Shown here piece by piece: positions 1 to 14,220 of a stretch of 64,000 bases of DNA. Numbering within the stretch: position 1 is the first letter of the stretch; every line of letters starts with the position of its first letter. The stretch is from Xylocopa sonorina (Eukaryota; Arthropoda; Insecta; Hymenoptera; Apidae), in contig NW_027490219.1 of assembly GCF_050948175.1 (NCBI RefSeq), forward strand, positions 682,001 to 746,000, read 5' to 3'. Both the position numbers and the translations under genes were made by a program. The notes below the pieces were generated by a model. It saw only the letters and a program-made list of their open reading frames with translations, was not told the DNA's origin and did not search any database.

Positions 1-32
1 CTTCTTTGCAAGGAAATAGCGTTTGCAGATGT

Positions 33-45
33 CTACGTATCGTAG
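33..45. repeat. Short inverted repeat CTACG-TAT-CGTAG (example)
   Basis: Five-base arms with a 3-base centre, found in most monomers of the left domain. The common variant CTACCTATCGTAG breaks the dyad and at the same time makes a TAG stop in the open minus-strand frame. With the 14-bp palindrome and GCGATATCGC there are three dyads per 174 bp. Dyad richness is common in centromeric satellites. Confidence 0.75.
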
Positions 46-72
46 CAATAGATTTCTTATGATTCTTAAAAC

Positions 73-82
73 GCGATATCGC
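73..82. repeat. Perfect 10-bp palindrome in each monomer (example)
   Basis: GCGATATCGC is its own reverse complement and occurs in most monomers of the homogeneous domains. Recurrent variants are GCGATATCGG (for example near 951 and 1297) and GCGATGTCGC (near 8089 and 9472). In the diverged block at 37738-40258 it is often lost, as CGCCATATCGC or CGCGATATTGC. It could be a protein-binding dyad or simply neutral; the sequence alone does not decide. Confidence 0.9.
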
Positions 83-871
83 ATCACATTTCTATGTTTC
101 ATGGTAAGATATAATATGATTTGCGGAGTGTTATGTATTCCTCGTCTACACTTCAAATGAATGTGAATGCGACACTTCCTCGCTAGGAAATAGCGTTTGC
201 AGATGTCTACGTATCGTAGCAGTTGAGTTCTAATGCTTCTTAAAACGCGATATCGCATCTCATTTCTATGTTTCATGGTAAGATATAATATGATTTGCGA
301 AGTGTTATGTATTCCTCCTCTACACTTCAAATGAATGTGAATGCGACACTTCCTCGCTAGGAAATAGCGTTTGCTGATGTCTGCGTATCGTAGCAGTAGA
401 GTTCTAATGCTTCTTAAAACGCGATATCGCATCTCATTTCTATGTTTCATGGTAAGATATAATATGATTTGCGAAGTGTTATGTATTCCTTGTCTACACA
501 TCAAATGAATGTAAATGCGACACTTCCTTGCATGGAAATAGCGTTCGCAGATGTCTACGTATCGTAGCAATAGATTTCTTATGATTCTTAAAACGCGATA
601 TCGCATCTCATTTCTATGTTTCATGGTAAGATATAATATGATTTGCGAAGTGTTATGTATTCCTCGTCTACACTTCAAATGAATGTAAATGCGACACTTC
701 TTTGGAAGGAAATAGCGTTTGCAGATGTCTACGTATCGTAGCAATGTATTGCTGATGCTTCTTAAAACGCGATATCGCATCTCATTTCTATGCTTCATGG
801 TAAGATATAATATGATTTGCGAAGTGTCATGTATTCCTCGTCCACACTTCAAATGAATGTAAATGCGACAC

Positions 872-885
872 TTCCTTGCAAGGAA
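872..885. repeat. Perfect 14-bp palindrome in many monomers (example)
   Basis: TTCCTTGCAAGGAA is a perfect dyad. Variants elsewhere keep the outer arms TTCC and GGAA but change the centre: TTCCTCGCTAGGAA, TTCCTTGCTAGGAA or TTCCATGCAAGGAA. The 15 bases that follow shortly after (GCGTTTGCAGATGTC) are also strongly kept. The same box is present in the diverged block, for example at 38152-38165 with centre TTGCTA. This makes it the best candidate in the monomer for a sequence-specific binding site; that function is inference. Confidence 0.85.
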
Positions 886-2620
886 ATAGCGTTTGCAGAT
901 GTCTACGTATTGTAGCAATAGAGTTCTTATGATTCTTAAAACGCGATATCGGATCTCATTTCTATGTTTCATGGTAAGATATAATATGATTTGCGAAGTG
1001 TTATGTATTCCTCGTCTACACTTCAGATGAATGTAAATGCGACACTTCTTTGGAAGGCAATAGCGTTTGCAGATGTCTACGTATCGTAGCAATGTATTGC
1101 TGATGCATCTTAGAACGCGATATCGCATCTCATTTCTATGCTTCATGGTAAGATATAATATGATTTGCGAAGTGTCATGTATTCCTCATCCACACTTCAA
1201 ATGAATGTAAATGCGACACTTCCTTGCAAGGAAATAGCGTTTGCAGATGTCTACGTATTGTAGCAATAGAGTTCTTATGATTCTTAAAACGCGATATCGG
1301 ATCTCATTTCTATGTTTCATGGTAAGATATAATATGATTTGCGAAGTGTTATGTATTCCTCGTCTACACTTCAAATGAATGTAAATGCGACACTTCTTTG
1401 CAAGGAAATAGCGTTTGCAGATGTCTACGTATCGTAGCAATAGAGTTCTTATGATTCTTAAAACGCGATATCGCATCTCATTTCTATGTTTCATGGTAAG
1501 ATATAATATGATTTGCGGAGTGTTATGTACTCCCCGTCTACACTTCAAATGAATGTAAATGCGACACTTCCTCGCTAGGAAATAGCGTTTGCAGATGTCT
1601 ACGTATCGTTGCAATAGCGTTCTTATGATTCTTAAAACGCGATATCGCATCTCATTTCTATGTTTCATGGTAAGATATAATATGATTTGCGGAGTGTTAT
1701 GTATTCCTCGTCTACACGTCAAATGAATGTAAATGCGACAATTCCTTGCAAGGAAATAGCATTTGCAGATGTCTACGTATCGTAGCAATAGAGTTTTTAT
1801 GATTCTTAAAACGCGATATCGCATCTCATTTCTATGTTTCATGGTAAGATATAATATGATTTCCGAAGTGTTATGTATTCCTCGTCTACACTTCAAATGA
1901 ATGTAAATGCGACACTTCTTTGCAAGGAAATAGCGTTTGCAGATGTCTACGTATCGTAGCAATAGAGTTCTTATGATTCTTAAAACGCGATATCGCATCT
2001 CATTTCTATGTTTCATGGTAAGATATAATATGATTTGCGAAGTGTTATGTATTCCTCGTCTACACTTCAAATGAATGTGAATGCGACACTTCCTCGCTAG
2101 GAAATAGCGTCTGCAGATGTCTGCGTATCGTAGCAGTAGAGTTCTAATGCTTCTTAAAACGCGATATCGCATCTCATTTCTATGTTTCATGGTAAGATAT
2201 AATATGATTTGCGAAGTGTTATGTATTCCTTGTCTACACATCAAATGAATGTAAATGCGACACTTCCTTGCATGGAAATAGCGTTCGCAGATGTCTACGT
2301 ATCGTAGCAATAGATTTCTTATGATTCTTAAAACGCGATATCGCATCTCATTTCTATGTTTCATGGTAAGATATAATATGATTTGCGAAGTGTTGTGTAT
2401 TCCTCGTCTACACTTCAAATGAATGTAAATGCGACACTTCCTCGCTAGGAAATAGCGTTTGCAGATGTCTACGTATCGTAGCAATAGATTTCTTATGATT
2501 CTTAAAACGCGATATCGCATCTCATTTCTATGTTTCATGGTAAGATATAATATGATTTGCGAAGTGTTATGTATTCCTCGTCTACACTTCAAATGAATGT
2601 AAATGCGACACTTCTTTGGA

Positions 2621-3830
2621 AGGAAATAGCGTTTGCAGATGTCTGCGTATCGTAGCAGTAGAGTTCTAATGCTTCTTAAAACGCGATATCGCATCTCATT
2701 TCTATGTTTCATGGTAAGATATAATATGATTTGCGAAGTGTTATGTATTCCTTGTCTACACATCAAATGAATGTAAATGCGACACTTCTTTGCAAGGAAA
2801 TAGCGTTTGCAGATGTCTACGTATCGTAGCAATAGATTTCTTATGATTCTTAAAACGCGATATCGCATCACTTTTCTATGTTTCATGGTAAGATATAATA
2901 TGATTTGCGGAGTGTTATGTATTCCTCGTCTACACTTCAAATGAATGTGAATGCGACACTTCCTCGCTAGGAAATAGCGTTTGCAGATGTCTACGTATCG
3001 TAGCAGTTGTGTTCTAATGCTTCTTAAAACGCGATATCGCATCTCATTTCTATGTTTCATGGTAAGATATAATATGATTTGCGAAGTGTTATGTATTCCT
3101 CCTCTACACTTCAAATGAATGTGAATGCGACACTTCCTCGCTAGGAAATAGCGTTTGCAGATGTCTGCGTATCGTAGCAGTAGAGTTCTAATGCTTCTTA
3201 AAACGCGATATCGCATCTCATTTCTATGTTTCATGGTAAGATATAATATGATTTGCGAAGTGTTATGTATTCCTTGTCTACACATCAAATGAATGTAAAT
3301 GCGACACTTCTTTGCAAGGAAATAGCGTTTGCAGATGTCTACGTATCGTAGCAATAGATTTCTTATGATTCTTAAAACGCGATATCGCATCACTTTTCTA
3401 TGTTTCATGGTAAGATATAATATGATTTGCGGAGTGTTATGTATTCCTCGTCTACACTTCAAATGAATGTGAATGCGACACTTCCTCGCTAGGAAATAGC
3501 GTTTGCAGATGTCTACGTATCGTAGCAGTTGTGTTCTAATGCTTCTTAAAACGCGATATCGCATCTCATTTCTATGTTTCATGGTAAGATATAATATGAT
3601 TTGCGAAGTATTATGTATTCCTCCTCTACACTTCAAATGAATGTGAATGCGACACTTCCTCGCTAGGAAATAGCGTTTGCAGATGTCTGCGTATCGTAGC
3701 AGTAGAGTTCTAATGCTTCTTAAAACGCGATATCGCATCTCATTTCTATGTTTCATGGTAAGATATAATATGATTTGCGAAGTGTTATGTATTCCTTGTC
3801 TACACATCAAATGAATGTAAATGCGACACT
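2621..3830. repeat. Trimer higher-order repeat, 522 bp, about 2.3 copies
   Basis: A three-monomer block repeats at a 522-bp offset (3 x 174). Markers are TATTCCTCCTCTAC with its TATTC at 3094 and 3616, GCATCACTTTTCTATG in both copies, and GCAGTTGTGTTC in both copies. Similarity starts near 2621 and ends near 3830, where the spacer changes from CTTTGCAAGG to CCTTGCATGG. I noticed only isolated differences between copies, such as GAAGTATTATG near 3606. This indicates recent local amplification by unequal exchange. Confidence 0.85.
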
Positions 3831-6800
3831 TCCTTGCATGGAAATAGCGTTCGCAGATTTCTACGTATCGTAGCAATAGATTTCTTATGATTCTTAAAAC
3901 GCGATATCGCATCTCATTTCTATGTTTCATGGTAAGATATAATATGATTTGCGAAGTGTTATGTATTCCTCGTCTACACTTCAAATGAATGTAAATGCGA
4001 CACATCTTTGGAAGGAAATAGCGTTTGCAGATGTCTACCTATCGTAGCAATGTATTGCTGATGCTTCTTAAAACGCGATATCGCATCTCATTTCTATGCT
4101 TCATGGTAAGATATAATATGATTTGCGAAGTGTCATGTATTCCTCGTCCACACTTCAAATGAATGTAAATGCGACACTTCCTTGCAAGGAAATGGCGTTT
4201 GCAGATGTCTACGTATTGTAGCAATAGAGTTCTTATGATTCTTAAAACGCGATATCGGATCTCATTTCTATGTTTCATGGTAAGATATAATATGATTTGC
4301 GAAGTTTTATGTATTCCTCGTCTACACTTCAAATGAATGTAAATGCGACACTTCTTTGCAAGGAAATAGCGTTTGCAGATGTCTACGTATCGTAGCAATA
4401 GATTTCTTATGATTCTTAAAACGCGATATCGCATCTCATTTCTATGTTTCATGGTAAGATATAATATGATTTGCGGAGTGTTATGTACTCCCCGTCTACA
4501 CTTCAAATGAATGTAAATGCGACACTTCCTCGCTAGGAAATAGCGTTTGCAGATGTCTACGTTTCGTTGCAATAGCGTTCTTGTGATTCTTAAAACGCGA
4601 TATCGCATCTCATTTCTATGTTTCATGGTAAGATATAATATGATTTGCGGAGTGTTATGTATTCCTCGTCTACACTTCAAATGAATGTGAATGCGACACT
4701 TCCTCGCTAGGAAATAGCGTTTGCAGATGTCTGCGTATCGTAGCAGTAGAGTTCTAATGCTTCTTAAAACGCGATATCGCATTTCATTTCTATGTTTCAT
4801 GGTAAGATATAATATGATTTGCGAAGTATTATGTATTCCTTGTCTACACATCAAATGAATGTAAATGCGACACTTCTTTGCAAGGAAATAGCGTTTGCAG
4901 ATGTCTACGTACCGTAGCAATAGATTTCTTATGATTCTTAAAACGCGATATCGCATCTCATTTCTATGTTTCATGGTAAGATATAATATGATTTGCGAAG
5001 TGTTATGTATTCCTCGTCTACACTTCAAATGAATGTAAATGCGACACTTCTTTGGAAGGAAATAGCGTTTGCAGATGTCTACGTATCGTAGCAATGTATT
5101 GCTGATGCTTCTTAAAACGCGATATCGCATCTCATTTCTATGCTTCATGGTAAGATATAATATGATTTGCGAAGTGTCATGTGTTCCTCGTCCACACTTC
5201 AAATGAATGTAAATGCGACACTTCCTTGCAAGGAAATAGCGTTTGCAGATGTCTACGTATTGTAGCAATAGAGTTCTTATGATTCTTAAAACGCGATATC
5301 GGATCTCATTTCTATGTTTCATGGTAAGATATAATATGATTTGCGAAGTGTTATGTATTCCTCGTCTACACTTCAAGTGAATGTAAATGCGACACTTCTT
5401 TGGAAGGAAATAGCGTTTGCAGATGTCTACGTATTGTAGCAATAGAGTTCTTATGATTCTTAAAACGCGATATCGGATCTCATTTCTATGTTTCATGGTA
5501 AGATATAATTTGATTTGCGAAGTGTTATGTATTCCTCGTCTACACTTCAAATGAATGTAAATGCGACACTTCTTTGCAAGGAAATAGCGTTTGCAGATGC
5601 CTACGTATCGTAGCAATAAAGTTCTTATGATTCTTAGAACGCGATATCGCATCTCATTTCTATGTATCATGGTAAGATATAATATGATTTGCGGAGTGTT
5701 ATGTACTCCTCGTCTACACTTCAAATGAATGTAAATGCGACACTTCCTCGCTAGGAAATAGCGTTTGCAGATGTCTACGTATCGTTGCAATAGCGTTCTT
5801 ATGATTCTTAAAACGCGATATCGCATCTCATTTCTACGTTTCATGGTAAGATATAATATGATTTGCGAAGTGTTATGTATTCCTCGTCTACACTTCAAAT
5901 GAATGTGAAAGCGACACTTCCTCGCTAGGAAATAGCGTTTGCAGATGTCTGCGTATCGTAGCAATAGATTTCCTATGATTCTTAAAACGCGATATCGCAT
6001 CACATTTCTATGTTTCATGGTAAGATATAATATGATTTGCGGAGTGTTATGTATTCCTCGTCTACACTTCAAATGAATGTGAATGCGACACTTCCTCGCC
6101 AGGATATAGCGTTTGCAGATGTCTACGTATCGTAGCAGTTGAGTTCTAATGCTTCTTAAAACGCGATATCGCATCTCATTTCTATGTTTCATGGTAAGAT
6201 ATAATATGATTTGCGAAGTGTTATGTATTCATCCTCTACACTTCAAATGAATGTGAATGCGACACTTCCTCGCTAGGAAATAGCGTTTGCAGATGTCTGC
6301 GTATCGTAGCAGTAGAGTTCTAATGCTTCTTAAAACGCTATATCGCATCTCATTTCTATGTTTCATGGTAAGATATAATATGATTTGCGAAGTGTTATGT
6401 ATTCCTTGTCTACACATCAAATGAATGTAAATGCGACACTTCCTTGCATGGAAATAGCGTTCGCAGATGTCTACGTATCGTAGCAATAGATTTCTTATGA
6501 TTCTTAAAACGCGATATCGCATCTCATTTCTATGTTTCATGGAAAGATATAATATGATATGTGAAGTGTTATGTATTCCTCGTCTACACTTCAAATGAAT
6601 GTAAATGCGACACTTCTTTGGAAGGAAATAGCGTTTGCAGATGTCTACGTATCGTAGCAATGTATTGCTGATGCTTCTTAAAACACGATATCGCATCTCA
6701 TTTCTATGCTTCATGGTAAGATATAATATGATTTGCGAAGTGTCATGTATTCCTCGTTCACACTTCAAATGAATGTAAATGCGACACTTCCTTGCAAGGA

Positions 6801-7740
6801 AATAGCGTTTGCAGATGTCTACGTATTGTAGCGATAGAGTTCTTATGATTCTTAAAACGCGATATCGGATCTCATTTCTATGTTTCATGGTAAGATATAA
6901 TATGATTTGCGAAGTGTTATGTATTCCTCGTCTACACTTCAAATGAATGTAAATGCGACACTTCTTTGCAAGGAAATAGCGTTTGCAGATGTCTACGTGT
7001 CGTAGCAATAGAGTTCTTATGATTCTTAAAACGCGATATCGCATCTCATTTCTATGTTTCATGGTAAGATATAATATGATTTGCGGAGTGTTATGTACTC
7101 CTCGTCTACACTTCAAATGAATGTAAATGCGACACTTCCTCGCTAGGAAATAGCGTTTGCAGATGTCTACGTATCGTTGCAATAGCGTTCTTATGATTCT
7201 TAAAACGCGATATCGCATCTCATTTCTATGTTTCATGGTAAGATATAATATGATTTGCGAAGTGTCATGTATTCCTCGTCCACACTTCAAGTGAATGTAA
7301 ATGCGACACTTCCTTGCAAGGAAATAGCGTTTGCAGATGTCTACGTATTGTAGCAATAGAGTTCTTATGATTCTTAAAACGCGATATCGGATCTCATTTC
7401 TATGTTTCATGGTAAGATATAATATGATTTGCGAAGTGTTATGTATTCCTCGTCTACACTTCAAATGAATGTAAATGCGACACTTCTTTGCAAGGAAATA
7501 GCGTTTGCAGATGTCTACGTATCGTAGCAATAGATTTCTTATGATTCTTAAAACGCGATATCGCATCACATTTCTATGTTTCATGGTAAGATATAATATG
7601 ATTTGCGGAGTGTTATGTATTCCCCGTCTACACTTCAAATGAATGTGAATGCGACACTTCCTCGCTAGGAAATAGCGTTTGCAGATGTCTGCGTATCGTA
7701 GCAGTAGAGTTCTAATGCTTCTTAAAACGCGATATCGCAT

Positions 7741-10170
7741 TTCATTTCTACGTTTCATGGTAAGATATAATATGATTTGCGAAGTGTTACATATTCCTCG
7801 TCTACACATCAAATGAATGTAAATGCGACACTTCCCTGCAAGGAAATAGCGTTTGCAGATGTCTACGTATCGTAGCAATAGAATTTTTATGGTTCTTAAA
7901 ACGCGATATCGCATCTCATTTCTATGTTTCATGGTAAGATATAATATAATTTGCGGAGTGTTATGTACTCCTCGTCTACACTTCAAATGAATGTAAATGC
8001 GACACTTCCTTGCAAGGAAATAGCGTTTGCAAATGTCTACCTATCGTAGCAGTAGTGTTCTAATGCTTCTTAGAACGCGATGTCGCATCTCATTTCTATG
8101 TTTCATGGTAAGATATAATATGATTTGCGAACTGTTATGTATTCCTCGTCTATACTTCAAATGAATGTAAATGCGACACTTCCTTGCAAGGAAATAACGT
8201 TTGCAGATGTCTACGTATCGCAGCAATAGATTTCTAATGCTTCTTAAAGCGCGATATAGCATCTCATTTCTATGCTTCATGGTAAGATGTAATATTCATC
8301 GCTAAGTGTTATGCATTCCTCGTTTACGATTCAAATGAAAGTAAATGCGACACTTCCATGCAAGGAAATAGCGATTGCAGATGTCTACGTATCGTCGCAA
8401 TAGAGTTCATATGATTCTTAAAACGCGATATCGCATCTCATTTCTATGTTTCATGGTAAGATATAATATGATTTGCGAAGTGTTATGTATTCCTCGTCTA
8501 CACTTCAAATGAATGCAAATGCGACACTTCCTTGCACGGAAATAACGTTTGCAGATGTCTACGTATCGCAGCAATAGATTTCTAATGCTTCTTAAAGCGC
8601 GATATCGCATCTCATTTCTATGCTTCATGGTAAGATATAATATGATTTGCGAAGTGTCATGTATTCCTCGTCCACACTCAAATGAATGTAAATGCGACAC
8701 TTCCTTGCAAGGAAATAGCGTTTGCAGATGTCTACGTATTGTAGCAATAGGGTTCTTATGATTCTTAAAACGCGATATCGGATCTCATTTCTATGTTTCA
8801 TGGTAAGATATAATATGATTTGCGGAGTGTTATGTATTCCTCGTCTACACTTCAAATGAATGTAAATGCGACTATTCTTTGCAAGGAAATAGCGTTTGCA
8901 GATATCTACGTATCGTAGCAATAGATTTCCTATGATTCTTAAAACGCGATATCGCATCACATTACTATGTTTCATGGTAAGACATAATATGATTTACGGA
9001 GTGTTATGTATTCCTCGTCTACACTTCAAATGAATGTGAATGCGACACTTCCTCGCTAGGAAATAGCGTTTGCAGATGTCTACGTATCGTAGCAATGGAT
9101 TGCTGATGCTTCTTAAAACGCGATATCGCATCTCATTTCTACGTTTCATGGTAAGATATAATATGATTTGCGAAGTGTTACATATTCCTCGTCTACACAT
9201 CAAATGAATGTAAATGCGACACTTCCCTGCAAGGAAATAGCGTTTGCAGATGTTTACGTATCGTAGCAATAGAGTTTTTATGATTCTTAAAACGCGATGT
9301 CGCATCTCATTTCTATGTTTCATGGTAAGATATAATATAATTTGCGGAGTGTTATGTACTCCTCGTCTACACTTCAAATGAATGTAAATGCGACACTTCC
9401 TTGCAAGGAAATAGCGTTTGCAAATGTCTACCTATCGTAGCAGTAGTGTTCTAATGCTTCTTAGAACGCGATGTCGCATCTCATTTCTATGTTTCATGGT
9501 AAGATATAATATGATTTGCGAACTGTTATGTATTCCTCGTCTACACTTCAAATGAATGTAAATGCGACACTTCCTTGCAAGGAAATAACGTTTGCAGATG
9601 TCTACGTATCGCAGCAATAGATTTCTAATGCTTCTTAAAGCGCGATATAGCATCTCATTTCTATGCTTCATGGTAAGATGTAATATTCATCGCGAAGTGT
9701 TATGCATTCCTCGTTTACGATTCAAATGAAAGTAAATGCGACACTTCCATGCAAGGAAATAGCGATTGCAGATGTCTACGTATCGTAGCAATGGATTGCT
9801 GATGCTTCTTAAAACGCGATATCGCATCTCATTTCTACGTTTCATGGTAAGATATAATATGATTTGCGAAGTGTTACATATTCCTCGTCTACACATCAAA
9901 TGAATGTAAATGCGACACTTCCCTGCAAGGAAATAGCGTTTGCAGATGTTTACGTACCGTAGCAATAGAGTTTTTATGATTCTTAAAACGCGATGTCGCA
10001 TCTCATTTCTATGTTTCATGGTAAGATATAATATAATTTGCGGAGTGTTATGTACTCCTCGTCTACACTTCAAATGAATGTAAATGCGACACTTCCTTGC
10101 AAGGAAATAGCGTTTGCAAATGTCTACCTATCGTAGCAGTAGTGTTCTAATGCTTCTTAGAACGCGATGT
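7741..10170. repeat. Nested 8-monomer and 4-monomer higher-order repeats
   Basis: Segment 7741-8392 reappears at about 9132-9783, offset 1391 bp (8 x 174 minus 1). The missing base is a 1-nt deletion in the intervening monomer near 8679, where CACACTTCAAATG has become CACACTCAAATG. A 4-monomer unit (696 bp) then repeats from about 9085: GTTACATATTCC recurs with its ACATATT at 7789, 9180 and 9876. The TTAGAACGCGATGTCGC variant marks homologous monomers near 8080, 9460 and 10160, and again near 36740 and 37610. Confidence 0.8.
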
Positions 10171-10740
10171 CGCATCTCATTTCTATGTTTCATGGTAAGA
10201 TATAATATGATTTGCGAAGTGTTATGTATTCCTCGTCTACACTTCAAATGAATGTAAATGCGACACTTCTTTGGAAGGAAATAGCGTTTGCAGATGTCTA
10301 CGTATCGTAGCAATAGATTTCTTATGATTCTTAAAACGCGATATCGCATCACATTTCTATGTTTCATGGTAAGATATAATATGATTTGCGGAGTGTTATG
10401 TATTCCTCGTCTACACTTCAAATGAATGTGAATGCGACACTTCCTCGCTAGGAAATAGCGTTTGCAGATGTCTACGTATCGTAGCAGTTGAGTTCTAATG
10501 CTTCTTAAAACGCGATATCGCATCTCATTTCTATGTTTCATGGTAAGATATAATATGATTTGCGAAGTGTTACATATTCCTCGTCTACACATCAAATGAA
10601 TGTAAATGCGACACTTCCTTGCAAGGAAATAGCGTTTGCAGATGTCTACATATCGTAGCAATAGAGTTTTTATGATTCTTAAAACGCGATATCGCATCTC
10701 ATTTCTATGTTTCATGGTAAGATATAATATGATTTGCGAA

Positions 10741-11260
10741 GTGTTATGTATTCCTCGTCTACACATCAAGTGAATGTAAATGCGACACTTCCTTGCAAGG
10801 AAATAGCGTTTGCAGATGTCTACGTATCGTAGCAATAGAGTTCTTATGATTCTTAAAACGCTATATCGCATCTCCTTTCTATGTTTCATGGTAAGATATA
10901 ATATGAATTGCTGAGTGTTATGTACTCCTCGTCTACACTTCAAATGAATGTAAATGCGACACTTCCTCGCAAGGAAATAGCGTTTGCAGATGTCTACGTA
11001 TCGTTGCAATAGAGTTCTTATGATTCTTAATACGCGATATCGCATCTCATTTCTATGTTTCTTGGTAAGATATAATATGATTTGCGGAGTGTTATGTATT
11101 CCTCGTCTACACTTCAAATGAATGTAAATGCGACAATTCCTTGCAAGGAAATAGCGTTTGCAGATGTCTATATATCGTAGCAATAGAGTTCTTATGATTC
11201 TTAAAACGCGATATCGCATCTCATTTCTATGTTTCATGGTAAGATATAATATGATTTGCG
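10741..11260. repeat. Three-monomer block duplicated 3480 bp downstream
   Basis: This segment matches 14221-14740 at an offset of 3480 bp (20 x 174). Both share rare variants: CGCTATATCGCATCTCC, GAATTGCTGAGTG, CTTAATACGCG and TTTCTTGGTAAG. I saw one mismatch inside the block (11171, TATATCG against CATATCG). Similarity stops at about 11261/14741. The shared rare variants show common descent of the blocks rather than independent mutation. Confidence 0.85.
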
Positions 11261-11604
11261 AAGTGTTAATTATTCCTCGTCTACACTTCAAATGAATGTA
11301 AATGCGACACTTCCTTGCAAGGAAATAGCGTTTGCAGATGTCTACGTATTGTAGCAATAGAGTTCTTATGATTCTTAAAACGCGATATCGGATCTCATTT
11401 CTATGTTTCATGGTAAGATATAATATGATTTGCGAAGTGTTATGTATTCCTCGTCTACACTTCAAATGAATTTAAATGCGACACTTCTTTGCAAGGAAAT
11501 AGCGTTTGCAGATGTCTACGTATCGTAGCAATAGATTTCTTATGATTCTTAAAACGCGATATCGCATCACATTTCTATGTTTCATGGTAAGATATAATAT
11601 GATT

Positions 11605-13170
11605 TGCGGAGTGTAATGTATTCCTCGTCTACACTTCAAATGAATGTGAATGCGACACTTCCTCGCTAGGAAATAGCGTTTGCAGATGTCTACGTATCGT
11701 AGCAGTTGAGTTCTAATGCTTCTTAAAACGCGATATCGCATCTCATTTCTATGTTTCATGGTAAGATATAATATGATTTGCGAAGTGTTACATATTCCTC
11801 GTCTACACATCAAATGAATGTAAATGCGACACTTCCTTGCAAGGAAATAGCGTTTGCAGATGTCTACGTATCGTAGCAATAGAGTTTTTATGATTCTTAA
11901 AACGCGATATCGCATCTCATTTCTATGTTTCATGGTAAGATATAATATGATTTGCGAAGTGTTATGTATTCCTCGTCTACACATCAAGTGAATGTAAATG
12001 CGACACTTCCTTGCAAGGAAATAGCGTTTGCAGATGTCTACGTATCGTAGCAATAGAGTTCTTATGATTCTTAAAACGCGATATCGCATCTCATTTCTAT
12101 GTTTCATGGTAAGATATAATATGATTTGCGGAGTGTAATGTTTTCCTCGTCTACACTTCAAATGAATGTGAATGCGACACTTCCTCGCTAGGAAATAGCG
12201 TTTGCAGATGTCTACGTATCGTAGCAGTTGAGTTCTAATGCTTCTTAAAACGCGATATCGCATCTCATTTCTATGTTTCATGGTAAGATATAATATGATT
12301 TGCGAAGTGTTACATATTCCTCGTCTACACATCAAATGAATGTAAATGCGACACTTCCTTGCAAGGAAATAGCGTTTGCAGATGTCTACGTATCGTAGCA
12401 ATAGAGTTTTTATGATTCTTAAAACGCGATATCGCATCTCATTTCTATGTTTCATGGTAAGATATAATATGATTTGCGAAGTGTTATGTATTCCTCGTCT
12501 ACACATCAAGTGAATGTAAATGCGACACTTCCTTGCAAGGAAATAGCGTTTGCAGATGTCTACGTATCGTAGCAATAGAGTTCTTATGATTCTTAAAACG
12601 CGATAGCGCATCTCATTTCTATGTTTCATTGTAAGATATAATATGATTTGCGGAGTGTAATGTATTCCTCGTCTACACTTCAAATGAATGTGAATGCGAC
12701 ACTTCCTCGCTAGGAAATAGCGTTTGCAGATGTCTACGTATCGTAGCAGTTGAGTTCTAATGCTTCTTAAAACGCGATATCGCATCTCATTTCTATGTTT
12801 CATGGTAAGATATAATATGATTTGCGAAGTGTTACATATTCCTCGTCTACACATCAAATGAATGTAAATGCGACACTTCCTTGCAAGGAAATAGCGTTTG
12901 CAGATGTCTACGTATCGTAGCAATAGAGTTTTTATGATTCCTAAAACGCGATATCGCATCTCATTTCTATGTTTCATGGTAAGATATAATATGATTTGCG
13001 AAGTGTTATGTATTCCTCGTCTACACATCAAGTGAATGTAAATGCGACACTTCCTTGCAAGGAAATAGCGTTTGCAGATGTCTACGTATCGTAGCAATAG
13101 AGTTCTTATGATTCTTAAAACGCGATATCGCATCTCATTTCTATGTTTCATGGTAAGATATAATATGATT
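11605..13170. repeat. Trimer higher-order repeat, 522 bp, three copies
   Basis: The marker GTGTAATG stands at 11611, 12133 and 12655, exactly 522 bp apart. GTTACATATTCC and the ACACATCAAGTGAATG variant recur with the same step. Copy 2 has TTTTCC in place of TATTCC, and copy 3 starts with GATAGCGC and TTTCATTG, so the copies are young but not identical. The next unit after 13170 lacks the GTGTAATG marker. This trimer differs in variant content from the one at 2621-3830. Confidence 0.87.
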
Positions 13171-14220
13171 TGCGAAGTGTTATGTATTCCTCGTCTACAC
13201 TTCAAATGAATGTAAATGCGACACTTCTTTGCAAGGAAATAGCGTTTGCAGATGTCTACGTATCGTAGCAATAGAGTTCTTATGATTCTTAAAACGCGAT
13301 ATCGCATCTCATTTCTATGTTTCATGGTAAGATATAATATGATTTGCGAAGTGTTATGTATTCCTCGTCTACACTTCAAATGAATGTGAATGCGACACTT
13401 CCTCGCTAGGAAATAGCGTTTGCAGATGTCTGCGTATCGTAGCAGTAGAGTTCTAATGCTTCTTAAAACGCGATATCGCATCTCATTTCTATGTTTCATG
13501 GTAAGATATAATATGATTTGGGAAGTGTTATGTATTCCTTGTCTACACATCAAATGAATGTAAATGCGACACTTCCTTGCATGGAAATAGCGTTTGCAGA
13601 TGTCTACGTATCGTAGCAATAGATTTCTTATGATTCTTAAAACGCGATATCGCATCTCATTTCTATGTTTCATGGTAAGATATAATATGATTTGCGAAGT
13701 GTTATGTATTCCTCGTCTACACTTCAAATGAATGTAAATGCGACACTTCCTTGCACGGAAATAACGTTTGCAGATGTCTACGTATCGCAGCAATACATTT
13801 CTAATGCTTCTTAAAGCGCGAAATCGCATCTCATTTCTATGCTTCATGGTAAGATATAATATGATTTGCGAAGTGTTATGTATTCCTCGTCTACACTTCA
13901 AATGAATGTAATTGCGACACTTCTTTGGAAGGAAATAGCGTTTGCAGATGTCTACGTATCGTAGTAATAGAGTTCAAATGCTTCTTAATACGAGATATTG
14001 CATCTCATATCTATGTTTCATGATAAGATATAATATTCATTGCGAAGTGTTATGCATTCCTCGTCTACACTTCAAATGAATGTAAATGCGACACTTCCTT
14101 GCAAGGAAATAGCGTTTGCAGATGTCTACGTATCTTAGCAATAGAGTTCTTATGATTCCTAAAACGCGATATCGGATCTCATTTCTATGTTTCATGGTAA
14201 GATATAATATGATTTGCGAA

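Noticed and set aside
100..120. Bacterial-type promoter from TATAAT in GGTAAGATATAATATG
   Set aside because: The motif is in nearly every monomer of an AT-rich eukaryotic satellite and has no associated gene; it is part of the repeat consensus.
8549..8761. Plus-strand 70-codon open frame
   Set aside because: It lies wholly within satellite monomers and depends on the 1-base deletion near 8679; it is a shadow frame of the repeat.
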